The notes: generated by a model not told the origin, from the sequence alone. 64,000 nt of DNA from JAAYVZ01 sp035384965 (GCA_035384965.1 DAOOJE010000014.1:31952-95951), one strand, 5' to 3'. Positions 1-9,358 are shown, counted from the first letter of the stretch. A program made the numbers and translations.

Positions 1-2
1 TG

Positions 3-365
3 GGCGGCCGGGCCGGGCAGTGGGAGACGGCCGAGATGCAGCTCGCCGAGTTCGTGACGCGCCACCCGTTCGTGGAAATCGCTTTCCTGACCGACGCTCG
101 CGGGGTGATGGCGGCGTTTGCGGTGAACCGCGAGTGGACGGGCGGGCGGGCCGTCAGCCACGTCACGGTCGGCATGAACTTGCAGGACCGCCCGTGGTTC
201 CAGACCGTGGTGCGGGAGGGCCGGCCGATCCTCACGCCGCTGTACGACTCGATCCTCACCGGCGACCGCTGCTTCTCGGTCGCGGCGCCGGTGCGCGCAC
301 CGGGCGGCGAGCTGGTGGGGGTGCTGGGCTTCGACGTCAACGCCAGGAGCTGGACCAAGATCTAG
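3..365 (+). CDS. Cache/PDC sensor domain protein, 3' part only
   Basis: The reading frame is open to the left edge of the window, so only the last 120 or so residues are visible; the ATG at 36 is internal. What is seen reads as a Cache (PDC) ligand-sensing fold: an FVEIAFLTDA strand, the DRPWFQTVVREG helix that typifies the family, then SVAAPV and GVLGFDV strands. The protein stops immediately after this domain, so no HAMP or methyl-accepting domain follows it. The stop is 15 nt before the CheA hybrid gene, so it is probably the first visible member of the chemosensory operon. A chemoreceptor with its sensor at the C-terminus, or a stand-alone sensor, are both possible; the missing N-terminus decides this. 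Confidence 0.7.
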   Translation, partial: GGRAGQWETAEMQLAEFVTRHPFVEIAFLTDARGVMAAFAVNREWTGGRAVSHVTVGMNLQDRPWFQTVVREGRPILTPLYDSILTGDRCFSVAAPVRAPGGELVGVLGFDVNARSWTKI

Positions 366-380
366 AGACAGGGTGGCCCC

Positions 381-2450
381 GTGATCGACCCCGACCTCGC
401 CGACCTCGTGCCGCTGTTCGTGGCCGAGGCGCACGGGCGGCTCGAGAGGCTCGCGACGCTGGCCCCACGGCTCGACGAGGATGCGGCCGCCGCCGGCGAG
501 GTCCGGCGCGAGCTGCACACGCTCAAGGGCGCCGGGCGCATGCTGCGCCTGGCGGCGCTCGCCGAGCTGTGCCACGCCGCCGAGGGGGCGCTGCAGCCGC
601 CGCGCCCCGGCGTGGCCCGCCTCGCCACCAGGGTCGTGGACCGCCTCGCGGCCATGGTCGACGCCCTGGCGCGGGGAGAGGCGCCCTCCCCCGACCCCTC
701 GCTCCTAGGGGTCCTGCGCGGCGAGATCCTGGAGGAGCCTCCCGCCGCGCCGGCCGAGGCCGCGCCGACGCCAGCCGAGACGGTGGCACCACCTTCCCCT
801 CCTGCAGCAGGTGGGGAACTGAGGCTCGACGCTGCTGCCATTGACGAGCTGGCCGACCGCGCCACGCGCATGCGCATCCTCACGCTGGGCGCCACCCACC
901 ACCTCGGCGCCCTGTACGAGCTGGCCCGCCTCGCGGAGCAGGGCGTGTACGAGCCCCAGCCCCGCCAGGTGCTGGCGGTGCTGGCGACCACGCTGCGCCG
1001 CCAGACGGTGGAGCTGGAGCGTGCCATCCAGCGCCAGCTCCGCAACGCCGATGCGCAGCTCGAGAAGCTGCTCGGGATGCAGGTCCAGCCGCTCCGGCCG
1101 GTGCTGCAGGCGCTCGCCCGCCACGCTCGCGAGCTGGCTCGTTCCCTCGGGCGGGACATCGAGGTCACGCTGGGCGGCGAGGACACCCACCTCGACCGCC
1201 GGATCACGGGAGAGCTGGAGGAGGCGCTGCTCCACCTCGTGCGCAACGCGGTGGACCACGGCATCGAGGATCCCGCTGCACGCGAGCGCGCCGGCAAGCC
1301 GCGGACCGGGAGGGTGCGCATCGAAGCGCGGCCGGCGGGCCGGCTGGTCTGCCTCTCGATCTCCGACGACGGAGCCGGGATCGACCCGGTGAAGGTCGGG
1401 GAGGCGGCGCTGGCCGCCGGGGTCGTGGACGCCTCGCAACTGGCCGCGATGAGCCGCGACGAGGTGCTGCGCCTCGTGTTCCTGCCGGGGCTCTCGACGC
1501 GCCGGGAGGTGTCCGAAGTGTCGGGCCGCGGGGTGGGTCTCGATGCAGTGGCGGCGGTGGCCGAGCGGGCGGGCGGCGGCGCCACCATCGCGTCCCAGCC
1601 AGGCGCCGGCACCACCGTGACGATCGAGGTGCCGGTCTCGCGGCGCGGCGAAGAGGTGCTGCTGGTGCGGGTGGGCGGCCTCCGCCTCGCCGTGCCGGCC
1701 GCCGCCGTGCAACGGCTCGACCGGATCGAGCGGCCGGCGATCGTGGAGCGCGACGGACAGTGCTTCGCCGCCCTGCACGGCGCCCTGGTGCCGTTTTTCC
1801 CCCTGGCGAAGGCCCTCGGCGAGGAGCCGGCGCCCACCCAGCTCCTCCTGCAAGGCGAGATGCACGGCCAGCCGGTGCGCGTGGCCGTGGACGCGGTCGA
1901 GGGTGGCGAGGAGGTGCTCGTGCGCCCGCCCGCGCGGGCGGCGGGTGTGGGTCCGTTGCTGGAAGGCGTCGCGCTGCTCGCTTCCGGCCAGCCGGTGGGC
2001 GTGCTCTCGACCCGCGCCATGGCGCCGCGCGAGCGGCCGCTACACCCGGCCGCCGCGCCGGTGCGGCCGGCGCCGCGGCGCCTGCGCGTGTTGCTCGTCG
2101 ACGACTCCCTGGTGACGCGCGAGATGGAGCGCCGTCTGCTCGAGGATGCGGGGTTCGAGGTGGCGCTGGCGGGCGACGCCGCCGAGGCGCTGGCCCAGCT
2201 CGGCGAGCGCACCTTCGACTGCCTCGTCACCGACATCGAGATGCCGGGCATGGATGGCTTCGAGCTGACGAGACACATCCGCACCATGCCGCACCTCGCC
2301 CAGACGCCAGTCGTAGTGGTCTCGACGCGCGACCGCCCCGAGGATCGGCTGCGCGGCCTCGAGGCTGGCGCGGACGCGTACATCACCAAGCAGGGACTGG
2401 ACGCCACCGAACTCTCGAGCACGGTGCGCCGGCTCGCGGGGCGGCCATGA
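381..2450 (+). CDS. CheA-type hybrid histidine kinase with C-terminal receiver
   Basis: This 689-residue protein is a chemotaxis-class histidine kinase fused to a response-regulator receiver. Domains in order: Hpt (1-110, phospho-acceptor H46 in RELHTLKGAGRM), a low-complexity Ala/Pro linker (120-145), a dimerisation helix region, HATPase (about 270-420, N289 in VRNAVDHGIED, SDDGAGID, GRGVGLDAV), CheW-like regulatory domain (425-560), and REC (570-689, phospho-acceptor D618 in VTDIEMPG). No P2 domain is evident. The layout matches WspE/FrzE. It starts with GTG and its stop overlaps the cheB start in ATGA, so translation is probably coupled. By analogy the kinase phosphorylates CheB and the downstream REC-GGDEF protein. 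Confidence 0.93.
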   Translation: MIDPDLADLVPLFVAEAHGRLERLATLAPRLDEDAAAAGEVRRELHTLKGAGRMLRLAALAELCHAAEGALQPPRPGVARLATRVVDRLAAMVDALARGEAPSPDPSLLGVLRGEILEEPPAAPAEAAPTPAETVAPPSPPAAGGELRLDAAAIDELADRATRMRILTLGATHHLGALYELARLAEQGVYEPQPRQVLAVLATTLRRQTVELERAIQRQLRNADAQLEKLLGMQVQPLRPVLQALARHARELARSLGRDIEVTLGGEDTHLDRRITGELEEALLHLVRNAVDHGIEDPAARERAGKPRTGRVRIEARPAGRLVCLSISDDGAGIDPVKVGEAALAAGVVDASQLAAMSRDEVLRLVFLPGLSTRREVSEVSGRGVGLDAVAAVAERAGGGATIASQPGAGTTVTIEVPVSRRGEEVLLVRVGGLRLAVPAAAVQRLDRIERPAIVERDGQCFAALHGALVPFFPLAKALGEEPAPTQLLLQGEMHGQPVRVAVDAVEGGEEVLVRPPARAAGVGPLLEGVALLASGQPVGVLSTRAMAPRERPLHPAAAPVRPAPRRLRVLLVDDSLVTREMERRLLEDAGFEVALAGDAAEALAQLGERTFDCLVTDIEMPGMDGFELTRHIRTMPHLAQTPVVVVSTRDRPEDRLRGLEAGADAYITKQGLDATELSSTVRRLAGRP

Positions 2451-3493
2451 CCGGGCCACCGCCCCTTCGCGTGCTGGTGGTCGACGACTCGGCGACGGTC
2501 CGCGCCGTGCTCCGGCGGGTTCTCGCTCGCACCCCCGACCTCGCCGTGGCCGGGGAGGCGGCCGACGGGGCTCAGGCGGTCGAGCGGGTGATGGCACTGC
2601 GGCCCGACGTCGTGCTCATGGACGTCGAGATGCCTATCCTCGACGGCTTCGCGGCCACCGAGCGGATCATGGCGGTGTGCCCGACACCGATCGTGGTGGT
2701 CAGCTCGCGAGTCAACCGCGCCGAGCTCCACACCGCGTTCGAGGCGGTGCGGCGGGGTGCCGTCGAGGTGCTCGCCAAGCCGGAGGATCCGGCAGGCTGG
2801 GATCGGCTCTCGGAGGTCCTGCCGCAGACCATCCGCACCGTGGCGGGGGCGCGAGCACGCCACACCGCCGCCCCGGCCGCCGGCTTCGCGCCGCCACCCG
2901 GCGGGGCGCTGCGCCGGGGGTTGCGCTACGTCGCGATCGGCGCCTCGACCGGCGGGCCCCAAGCCGTGCACGAGCTGCTTTCCTCGCTGCCCCCCGACCC
3001 GCCGGTGGCGATCCTCGTCGTCCAGCACATCGCCCCGGGGTTCGAGGAAGGTTTCGCAGACTGGCTGGCCAAGGACCTGCAGCGCGACGTCGCGCTGGCG
3101 CGGGACGGCGAGCCGGCCGGGCCGGGTACCGTGCGCATCTCGCCCTCAGGTGTCCACTTGCGGCTGGACGGCGAGGGCAGGCTGTGCCTGGACGCCGCCA
3201 CGCTGCCCCGTGGGGGGCACAGGCCGTCGGTCGACGAACTCTTCTTTTCGTGCGCCGCCGCGAGCCCCCGCCAGACGGCCGGTGTGCTGCTGTCGGGGAT
3301 GGGACGCGACGGAGCCGAGGGGCTCGCCGCTCTGCGCCGCGCCGGAGGGCTGACGATGGTCCAGGACGAGTCCAGCTCGGTGGTGTTCGGCATGCCGAAG
3401 GCGGCGCTCGACCTCGAAGCCGCCACCATCGCCCGCCCGCCGCACGAGCTCGGGCGGCTGCTGGCGCGCTGCTGGCAGGGAGACTGCCCGTGA
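2447..3493 (+). CDS. cheB: Protein-glutamate methylesterase CheB
   Basis: CheB removes methyl groups from chemoreceptor glutamates and gives the pathway its adaptation feedback. The 348-residue product has an N-terminal receiver (DD at 13-14, phospho-acceptor D59 in LMDVEMP), a short Ala/Pro-rich linker and a C-terminal methylesterase domain. The catalytic triad is visible: S167 in IGASTGG, H194 in VVQHIAPG and D288 in SGMGRDGAEG. The start is fixed by the ATGA overlap with the CheA gene; a much longer upstream extension of the frame is only read-through in GC-rich DNA. The stop overlaps the next gene in GTGA. Confidence 0.96.
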   Translation: MTGPPPLRVLVVDDSATVRAVLRRVLARTPDLAVAGEAADGAQAVERVMALRPDVVLMDVEMPILDGFAATERIMAVCPTPIVVVSSRVNRAELHTAFEAVRRGAVEVLAKPEDPAGWDRLSEVLPQTIRTVAGARARHTAAPAAGFAPPPGGALRRGLRYVAIGASTGGPQAVHELLSSLPPDPPVAILVVQHIAPGFEEGFADWLAKDLQRDVALARDGEPAGPGTVRISPSGVHLRLDGEGRLCLDAATLPRGGHRPSVDELFFSCAAASPRQTAGVLLSGMGRDGAEGLAALRRAGGLTMVQDESSSVVFGMPKAALDLEAATIARPPHELGRLLARCWQGDCP

Positions 3494-4911
3494 CCCCCCG
3501 AATCCTGGTGGTCGACGACTCGGATTTCACCCGCACGCTCATCGTGCGCACGCTCGAGCGAGCCGGGTTCGAGGTGATCACGGCCCGCGACGGGGCCGAG
3601 GGGGCCGTCATGGCGCTCCACGAGCGTCCCGCCGCCGTGGTGACGGACCTCGAGATGCCGGTCATGGACGGCTACCAGCTCCTGCGGCTGCTCAAGAGCG
3701 ACCCGGCGTCGCGCCACCTGCCGGTCGTGATCCTGACCTCCCACGGCGAAGCGCCGTCGCGCTTCTGGGGCCTGCACACCGGCGCCGACGCGTACCTGAC
3801 CAAGGACTACGAGTCGGGCGAACTCGTCGAGACGGTGCGCCGCCTCGTGGCCCGGGCCGACGCCGCCATCCAGCCGGCAGGCCCGCCCCCCAGCGGCCCC
3901 ATGGAGGTCTTGGCTCGCGTCGCTCGCCAGCTCGATGCCAACCTCCTCGCCGTCACCCTCGCCAACACCATCCTCGAGCACGGCATGGGGGTGGGCGAGC
4001 TGCACGAGGCGTGCGAGCGGTGCCTGGGCACGATCGCCGAGGTCGCGGACGCGCCGCTGCTCGCGGTCGGGCTCTCCGAGCCGGAAACGGTCCACCTCCA
4101 CCTCCGGCTCTCCCAGCCGCTGCCGCTCAAGGTGGTCGAGCGGGCGGCCAGCGCCGTGCTCGGTTCGATTCCGGTCAACCCCGGTGCCGTCGTCGACGCC
4201 CAGGTCACGGGTCCGCGGGAAGCCGAGGGTGACCTCGACCTCCCCGATCTCGAGTTCATGCCGCTGCCCCTCACCTCCACCTCCGGCATGCTGGCCGTGC
4301 TGCCGCGCAATCCGCAGCAGTTCGAGGTCGCCTCCCGGCACCTCGTGCACGGCCTCCTGCCGCACCTCGCGGTGGTCCTCGACAACGCCAGGTTGAACCA
4401 GAAACTGCAGGAGCTGTCGAGCCACGACGGCCTCACCCGGCTGCTCAATCACCGCGCCGTCCACGACCGTCTGCGCGAGGAGCTCTCGCGCTCGATCCGC
4501 TTCGATCGGCCGTTGTCGGTGATCCTGTGCGACCTCGACCACTTCAAGAGGGTCAACGACACCTGGGGGCACCTCGCCGGCGACGCCGTGCTGCGCGCGG
4601 TCGCGACCTCGTTTCGCACCACCCTGCGCACCTCGGATGTCATCGGGCGCTACGGCGGCGAGGAGTTCCTGGTGGTGCTCGGGGACAGCGACCTGGAGGC
4701 GGCGCGCCAGGTCGCAGAGCGGCTGCGGTCCGCCGTGGCGCAGCGGCGGATCCCCCTCCCGGCAGGCGACGACCTGACCATCACCGCCTCGTTCGGCGTG
4801 GCCTCCCGGCACGAGGTGCCGGCGCCCGCCCAGGCCGACGCTCTCGTCTCGCTTGCCGACAATCGCCTCTACCAGGCCAAGGCGACCGGCCGCAACTGCG
4901 TCCGTCCATGA
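3490..4911 (+). CDS. Response regulator diguanylate cyclase (REC-GAF-like-GGDEF), WspR-like
   Basis: This 473-residue protein is the likely output of the operon. A receiver (1-125, phospho-acceptor D53 in VVTDLEMPV) is followed by a middle domain of about 150 residues with GAF-like spacing, then a GGDEF domain. The signature GGEEF lies at 389-393 and the DLDHFKRVNDTWGH metal/substrate motif is intact, so it should make cyclic di-GMP from two GTP. An inhibitory I-site RTSD (380-383) sits exactly five residues before GGEEF, which implies product feedback. It starts with GTG in the GTGA overlap with cheB. The extra middle domain distinguishes it from the simpler WspR. Confidence 0.93.
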   Translation: MTPRILVVDDSDFTRTLIVRTLERAGFEVITARDGAEGAVMALHERPAAVVTDLEMPVMDGYQLLRLLKSDPASRHLPVVILTSHGEAPSRFWGLHTGADAYLTKDYESGELVETVRRLVARADAAIQPAGPPPSGPMEVLARVARQLDANLLAVTLANTILEHGMGVGELHEACERCLGTIAEVADAPLLAVGLSEPETVHLHLRLSQPLPLKVVERAASAVLGSIPVNPGAVVDAQVTGPREAEGDLDLPDLEFMPLPLTSTSGMLAVLPRNPQQFEVASRHLVHGLLPHLAVVLDNARLNQKLQELSSHDGLTRLLNHRAVHDRLREELSRSIRFDRPLSVILCDLDHFKRVNDTWGHLAGDAVLRAVATSFRTTLRTSDVIGRYGGEEFLVVLGDSDLEAARQVAERLRSAVAQRRIPLPAGDDLTITASFGVASRHEVPAPAQADALVSLADNRLYQAKATGRNCVRP

Positions 4912-6308
4912 CCGACAGCGAGGCGGTGCTCGGCACGCTGGCGCGGCTGATCGAGACCGCGAGCGGCAACGTCGTGCCGCCCGGTCACTTCCCGTTCCTC
5001 GCCGAGACTGCGGCGCAGCGGGCTGCCGCCACCGGCTGCGCGGACCTCGCGGCGTACGTGCGGGCGCTCGAGGCGGGCAGACTGCCCGGAGAATGGGCGG
5101 CGTTGCTGCCTCACGTCACCGTCAAGGAGTCGTACTGCTTCCGCACTCCCCAGCAGTTCTCGCGTCTCGGCGAGGTGGTGCTTCCCCGGCTCGCAGCTCG
5201 CAGCGGCCAAGGCCGCGGGCTGCGGGTGTGGTCCGCCGGGTGCGCGCGCGGAGAGGAACCGGCGACGCTCGCCATCGTGCTCGCCGAAACACCGGCTCTG
5301 GTCAACCGGGACTGGCTCGTGGTCGGCACGGACGTGGACGAGCACGCGCTCGCCGCGGCCCGTTCCGGACTCTTTTCGGAGCGCGCCGTTGCCCAGGTTC
5401 CCCAGGTGCTGCTCGAGCGCCACTTCTCGCGCCGGGAAGCCGGGTTCGAGCTCGCCCCGGCGCTCCGCCGCCGCATCGAGTACCACGTCGTGAACCTCGT
5501 CGCAGAGCCGTTGCGGGTGCCCCACCAGCCGTTCGACGTGGTGTTCCTCCGCAACGTGCTCATCTACTTCCGGGCCGAGTCCCAGCGCCGCGTCGTCGCC
5601 GCGGTCACCCGCGTTCTCGCGCCGGAGGGCGTGCTGTTCGTCGGCCCCTCCGAGACCCTCTGGCAGCTTTCGGACGAGCTGGAGCCGGAAGACCTGGGGG
5701 AGTGCTTTTGCTACCGGAGAAGGGACCCCCTCACCGCCCGCGGCCCGCACCCGGCGGCCCGCGCCTTGCGGGAAACGAGGGGAGCCGACCGCCTGCCGAC
5801 GTCAGGTGCTCCTCGCCCAGCCCGGGAGCACCCGCCCCGAAACCGCGCACGGCGTGGGCCCGTCGTGCTGGCCTCCCCGGCGGAGCGCCCGGCCGCGGGA
5901 ACGCGGGAGCGGGTCGAGGAGGCGGCGCGCCGGCTGGCGGCGAATCAGGTCGAGGCCGCCGGGGAGGCGCTCGCCGAGGCGCTGCGTGCCGACCCCGCCG
6001 ACGCCGCGGCCCACACCCTCGAAGGGCTGCTCCACGACCTCGCGGGCCGTCCCGACCGCGCCATCGCCTCGTACCGCGCCGCGCTCTACCTCGCGCCCGA
6101 GTCCTTTCAGGCCCGCTTGCTGCTCGCCGACGCCCTCAGGCACTCCGGCAACCTCCAGCGCGCCGAGGCCGAGTACCGCCAGGTGGTCGCCTCGCTCGCC
6201 GAGGGGCGCGGGCGCGAGCTCGACGCCCTGGCGGCCTTGCCGCTGCCGGACCGCGCAACGGCCGCCGAGCGCTCGCGCTGCGCCCTGCGCGCGATACGGC
6301 AGGGGTGA
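4908..6308 (+). CDS. cheR: CheR-type chemoreceptor methyltransferase with C-terminal TPR
   Basis: The 466-residue product methylates receptor glutamates using S-adenosylmethionine. Residues 1-275 are a CheR fold: a TVKESYCFRTPQQF segment, the SAM loop VWSAGCARGEEP (107-118), GTDVDEHAL and VFLRNVLIYF. After an Arg/Pro-rich linker (280-325), residues 335-455 form tetratricopeptide helices (AAHTLEGLLHDLAGRPDRAI and following). CheR-TPR fusions are typical of WspC and FrzF rather than motility CheR. The start is set by the ATGA overlap with the diguanylate cyclase. This is the last gene of the operon; the next gene has its own -10 element. Confidence 0.93.
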   Translation: MTDSEAVLGTLARLIETASGNVVPPGHFPFLAETAAQRAAATGCADLAAYVRALEAGRLPGEWAALLPHVTVKESYCFRTPQQFSRLGEVVLPRLAARSGQGRGLRVWSAGCARGEEPATLAIVLAETPALVNRDWLVVGTDVDEHALAAARSGLFSERAVAQVPQVLLERHFSRREAGFELAPALRRRIEYHVVNLVAEPLRVPHQPFDVVFLRNVLIYFRAESQRRVVAAVTRVLAPEGVLFVGPSETLWQLSDELEPEDLGECFCYRRRDPLTARGPHPAARALRETRGADRLPTSGAPRPAREHPPRNRARRGPVVLASPAERPAAGTRERVEEAARRLAANQVEAAGEALAEALRADPADAAAHTLEGLLHDLAGRPDRAIASYRAALYLAPESFQARLLLADALRHSGNLQRAEAEYRQVVASLAEGRGRELDALAALPLPDRATAAERSRCALRAIRQG

Positions 6309-6329
6309 CGCTGGCGCCGCCGGCACGGC

Positions 6330-6335
6330 TACAAT
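6330..6335 (+). promoter_or_regulatory. -10 element of Ser/Thr kinase gene
   Basis: TACAAT ends 11 nt before the kinase ATG, and no Shine-Dalgarno lies between. A poor -35 match (GTGACG at 6305-6310) sits 19 nt upstream. The transcript would have almost no leader. Confidence 0.5.
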
Positions 6336-6346
6336 CGCCGGGGGTC

Positions 6347-8842
6347 ATGGAGCAGCGGCGGATCGGCCGGTACCGGCTCGTGCGGCTCCTCGGCAGCGGG
6401 GGGATGGGGAAGGTGTACGAGGCGTTCGACGATCAGCTCGGCCGCCGCGTGGCCCTCAAGGGCCTGCTCGCCCACCAGAGCACCGAGGTGGGGCGCGCGC
6501 GCCTGCGCCGTGAGGCGCTCGCCACCGCGCGTCTTTCCCACCCCGCCATCGCCCGGGTCTACGGGCTCGAGCACTTCGACGGCGAGGACTGGCTGGCGAT
6601 GGAGATGATCAACGGCCGCTCGGTGGCCGAGATCGTGAACGACGGTCCGCTCGCCCCCCCCGAGGTGGCTCGCATCGGGGCAGCGGTCGCCGAAGCGCTG
6701 GCCGCCGCCCACCGCGAAGGGATCGTGCACCGCGACGTCAAGGCCGAAAACGTCATGCTGACCGCTGACGGCCACGTCAAGGTCCTCGACTTCGGCCTCG
6801 TCAAGTGGAAGGCTCCCGCCGGCCCGCAGAGCGACTCGCTCACCGCCGACGGGCTCGTGGTCGGGACCTCGCGCGCGATGTCCCCGGAGCAGGCGCTCGG
6901 CAAGCGGGTGGATGCCCGCTCCGACATCTTCTCGCTCGGCTCGCTGCTGTGGGAAATGGCGGTCGGCAAACCGGCCTTCGACGGCTCCACACCGATGGAA
7001 GTCATGCTCAAGGTGGCGCGGGGCGAGCGGCCGCGTCTTGCCGAGGTGGCGCCCGGGCTCCCCGAGGACCTGGCGGCGATCATCGAGCGCTGTCTCGAGG
7101 TGAACCCGGACCGGCGATTCCAGCGCGCATCGGAAGTCGCGCTGCGCCTCGCGAACCTGGCCTCGAGGTCGACCCGGACCACCACGCACCTGCGCCCCCC
7201 GACCTGGTTCCACCGGCCTCCGCGCGTCAGACGCTGGCTGCTGCGCGCCGGGCTTGCGGTCGCGGCGCTGGCGGCGGCCCTCGTCGTCGCGCTGACCGCC
7301 GGCTGGCTCGGGGCGCGTCGGCTGCCGGCCGTCGTCGTGCTCCCGGCCGACAGCTCCCTCGCGAGCGCCGCCGGGACGTTTCCCCGTACCGCCCTCACCG
7401 AGGCCATCCTCGCCGTGCTCGCGGAAGAGCCCGGTGTCAGTCTGGTGGATCCCGCGGAGGTGGAAGGCCTCGCCTTCGGGACACTGCGGGTCACCGAGAT
7501 CGCCACCCTCCTGGGCGCCGCGTGGGTGGTCGACTACAGCCTGACGCCGGGTGCGCGCCCGCTTCCCGATCAGCTCGCCGTCTCGCTCGTCGACGGTGCT
7601 TCGGGGCGGGTCAGGGCGAGCGCGCAGGCGGAGGTCGACCGCGAGGACCTCGCCGGCGTGCACGCCGAGGCCGTCAAGGCCGTCCACGCCTGCCTGACGC
7701 AGGCTGGCCTGGCCTCCCGACCGGCCCCGCAGCCGCCGCCCATCCACGTCCTCGCGCCCTACCTGCGTGCGCGCACCCGCCTGCTCGCCGGGGGCTCGTT
7801 CACCCTCGACGAGGAGACCGCCGAGCTCGAGGCTGCGGTGGCGGCCTCGCCGTGGCCTCCCGCCGCCCGCGCGCTCGCGGCGGTGAACGCCAGGCGGCAT
7901 CGCCTCGACCGCGTGGCCGGCGCCGGTGAACGGGCCCGCTCACTGCTCCGCTCGTCGGGCGGGGGGCCGGGCGCTGGCCCTCAAGCCGTCGATGCGCTCC
8001 TCGACCTCGGAGAGATCGAGGACGCGCTCCGGCTCGCCCGCCAGTGCACGGAGGCCAGGCCGGGCGACGCCGGTTGCTGGGCGACCCTCGGCCGCGCCCT
8101 GCACGCCGCCGGGAGGCTTGGCGAGGCCAGGCAGGCCCTGGCCCGCAGCCTCTCGCTCCGCCCGGCGTGGCCGGTCCGGGCCGCGCTCGCCGAGCTCGAC
8201 ACTGCGGTCCTGGCGCCCGAGACCTCCTCTCCGCCCGAGGCCATGGCGGGGCTGCGGCTGGTTCTGGCCGAAGGCGCGGTTGCGGCAGGCAAACTGCTCG
8301 AAGGATGCCGCGCCATCGAGGCGGTGCGAGCGCAGGGCCTGCCGGCCGCGGCCATGGCTGCCGGCCGCTGCCAGCTCCTGCTCGGGACGCCGGACCGCGC
8401 CGTCGAGACCTTCACCGGAGTGGCGGCGGCGCGGCCGGACGACCCGGAGCCCCTGCTCTGGCTGGGTACGGCCAGGCTCTGGTCCGCACAGTCCGCCTCC
8501 GCGGCCACGACCTTCGCCGAGGCGCTGGCACTGAGTGAGCGATATCTCGCCGGCCGGCCTCAGAGCCCCCGCCTGCGGCGGATGCACGCCCTCGCCCTCG
8601 CCTACCTCGGGCGCCCCTCCGACGCGATCCTCGAGCTGCACGAGGCGTTGCGGATGCTGCCCGAGAGCGCGGCGCTGCAGCTCGACGCTGCCAGGGTCTA
8701 CGCCCTGGCCGGGGACCGCGCCGCCGGGCTGGCCTGGTCGCGCCGCGCGGTCGAGCTCGGCGCCCCGCGCGAGTGGCTCACCGGTCCGGAGTTCGCCGCG
8801 CTCCGCGAGGACCCCGGCTTTCGCGCCCTCCTGCCCCGCTGA
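6347..8842 (+). CDS. Membrane Ser/Thr protein kinase with extracytoplasmic TPR array
   Basis: This 831-residue transmembrane kinase has all the Hanks-type residues: glycine loop LLGSGGMGKVYEAF (14-27), Lys38 in VALKG, catalytic D130 in VHRDVKAENV, D148 in LDFG and an SPEQ segment in place of APE. A single membrane helix (about 300-322) follows. The outer part has a TolB/FlgO-like domain (LTEAILAVLAEEPGVSLV, about 345-430) and tetratricopeptide repeats to the end. The C-terminus (PEFAALREDPGFRALLPR) closely resembles the end of the kinase-like gene ending at 14673. Substrates cannot be read from sequence. It has its own -10 element and starts a new transcription unit after the chemosensory operon. 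Confidence 0.93.
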   Translation: MEQRRIGRYRLVRLLGSGGMGKVYEAFDDQLGRRVALKGLLAHQSTEVGRARLRREALATARLSHPAIARVYGLEHFDGEDWLAMEMINGRSVAEIVNDGPLAPPEVARIGAAVAEALAAAHREGIVHRDVKAENVMLTADGHVKVLDFGLVKWKAPAGPQSDSLTADGLVVGTSRAMSPEQALGKRVDARSDIFSLGSLLWEMAVGKPAFDGSTPMEVMLKVARGERPRLAEVAPGLPEDLAAIIERCLEVNPDRRFQRASEVALRLANLASRSTRTTTHLRPPTWFHRPPRVRRWLLRAGLAVAALAAALVVALTAGWLGARRLPAVVVLPADSSLASAAGTFPRTALTEAILAVLAEEPGVSLVDPAEVEGLAFGTLRVTEIATLLGAAWVVDYSLTPGARPLPDQLAVSLVDGASGRVRASAQAEVDREDLAGVHAEAVKAVHACLTQAGLASRPAPQPPPIHVLAPYLRARTRLLAGGSFTLDEETAELEAAVAASPWPPAARALAAVNARRHRLDRVAGAGERARSLLRSSGGGPGAGPQAVDALLDLGEIEDALRLARQCTEARPGDAGCWATLGRALHAAGRLGEARQALARSLSLRPAWPVRAALAELDTAVLAPETSSPPEAMAGLRLVLAEGAVAAGKLLEGCRAIEAVRAQGLPAAAMAAGRCQLLLGTPDRAVETFTGVAAARPDDPEPLLWLGTARLWSAQSASAATTFAEALALSERYLAGRPQSPRLRRMHALALAYLGRPSDAILELHEALRMLPESAALQLDAARVYALAGDRAAGLAWSRRAVELGAPREWLTGPEFAALREDPGFRALLPR

Positions 8843-9358
8843 CAGCCCCGCGCGGACCGAGCTGGATGTCGAACGGGACCAGAGCCAGGCACTGCGCCGC
8901 GAGCACCTCGGCGCTCAGGCGGACGGCCGTTCGGCGCGCCGAACCGAGAGTGGCGTACACACCGAGGGCTCCTCGGCAGATGGTTCGAGCGAGCGCAGGT
9001 CGCCGAGCCTGCGCTTGACCTCGCCGTGGCGGTCGACAGGGACCCCCACGTCGAGACCCTGCGACACGACGAGGGTTGCAGCCGCGCGGCTTTCGAGCAG
9101 AGCGGGAACCCGGGAGCCGACCACCCTCACACCTGGGCTCTCCAACACCGGGCGGGCCGCCCGAATCGTCGCGACGAGGCGAGCACGGAACGTCACACCG
9201 GCCGGTATCGGGAGCGGTCCAGCACGGGTCCACCGTCCGGGAACCGCGCGCCACGACTGGCCTGCTCTCGCCTCGCGGTCGCGCCCGGCGCGTTGGGTCG
9301 CCACACCGGTAAAAGAGAAGCGCTGACCAACACCCGCACGCTGGCGACAGGCGCGGTC
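8843..9358. other. 516-base stretch without an intact gene
   Basis: It lies between the convergent ends of the kinase and the secreted-protein operon. The minus strand carries what looks like the remnant of a protein-coding gene (listed separately); I see no hairpin followed by a T-run, no RNA gene and no repeat in the rest. Confidence 0.6.
8861..9196 (-). pseudogene. Fragment resembling a nucleotidyltransferase-like protein
   Basis: On the minus strand from a GTG at 9196, a protein-like stretch reads TIRAARPVLESPGVRVVGSR, then LVVSQGLDVGVPVD and PSAEEPSV, before a stop at 8915. A further protein-like piece (LAAQCLALVPFDIQLG) continues in another frame. The phrases recall small proteins with a nucleotidyltransferase-like SQDxDxxVP motif, where an invariant acidic residue appears as Gly here. 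There is no ribosome binding site. I read it as a truncated, frameshifted relic; the family match is from memory and weak. Confidence 0.35.

Noticed and set aside
362..3028. 888-codon minus-strand open frame antisense to the CheA and CheB genes
   Set aside because: It overlaps confidently identified genes on the other strand, has low-complexity Arg/Ser/Pro composition typical of antisense GC-rich frames, and shows no domain.
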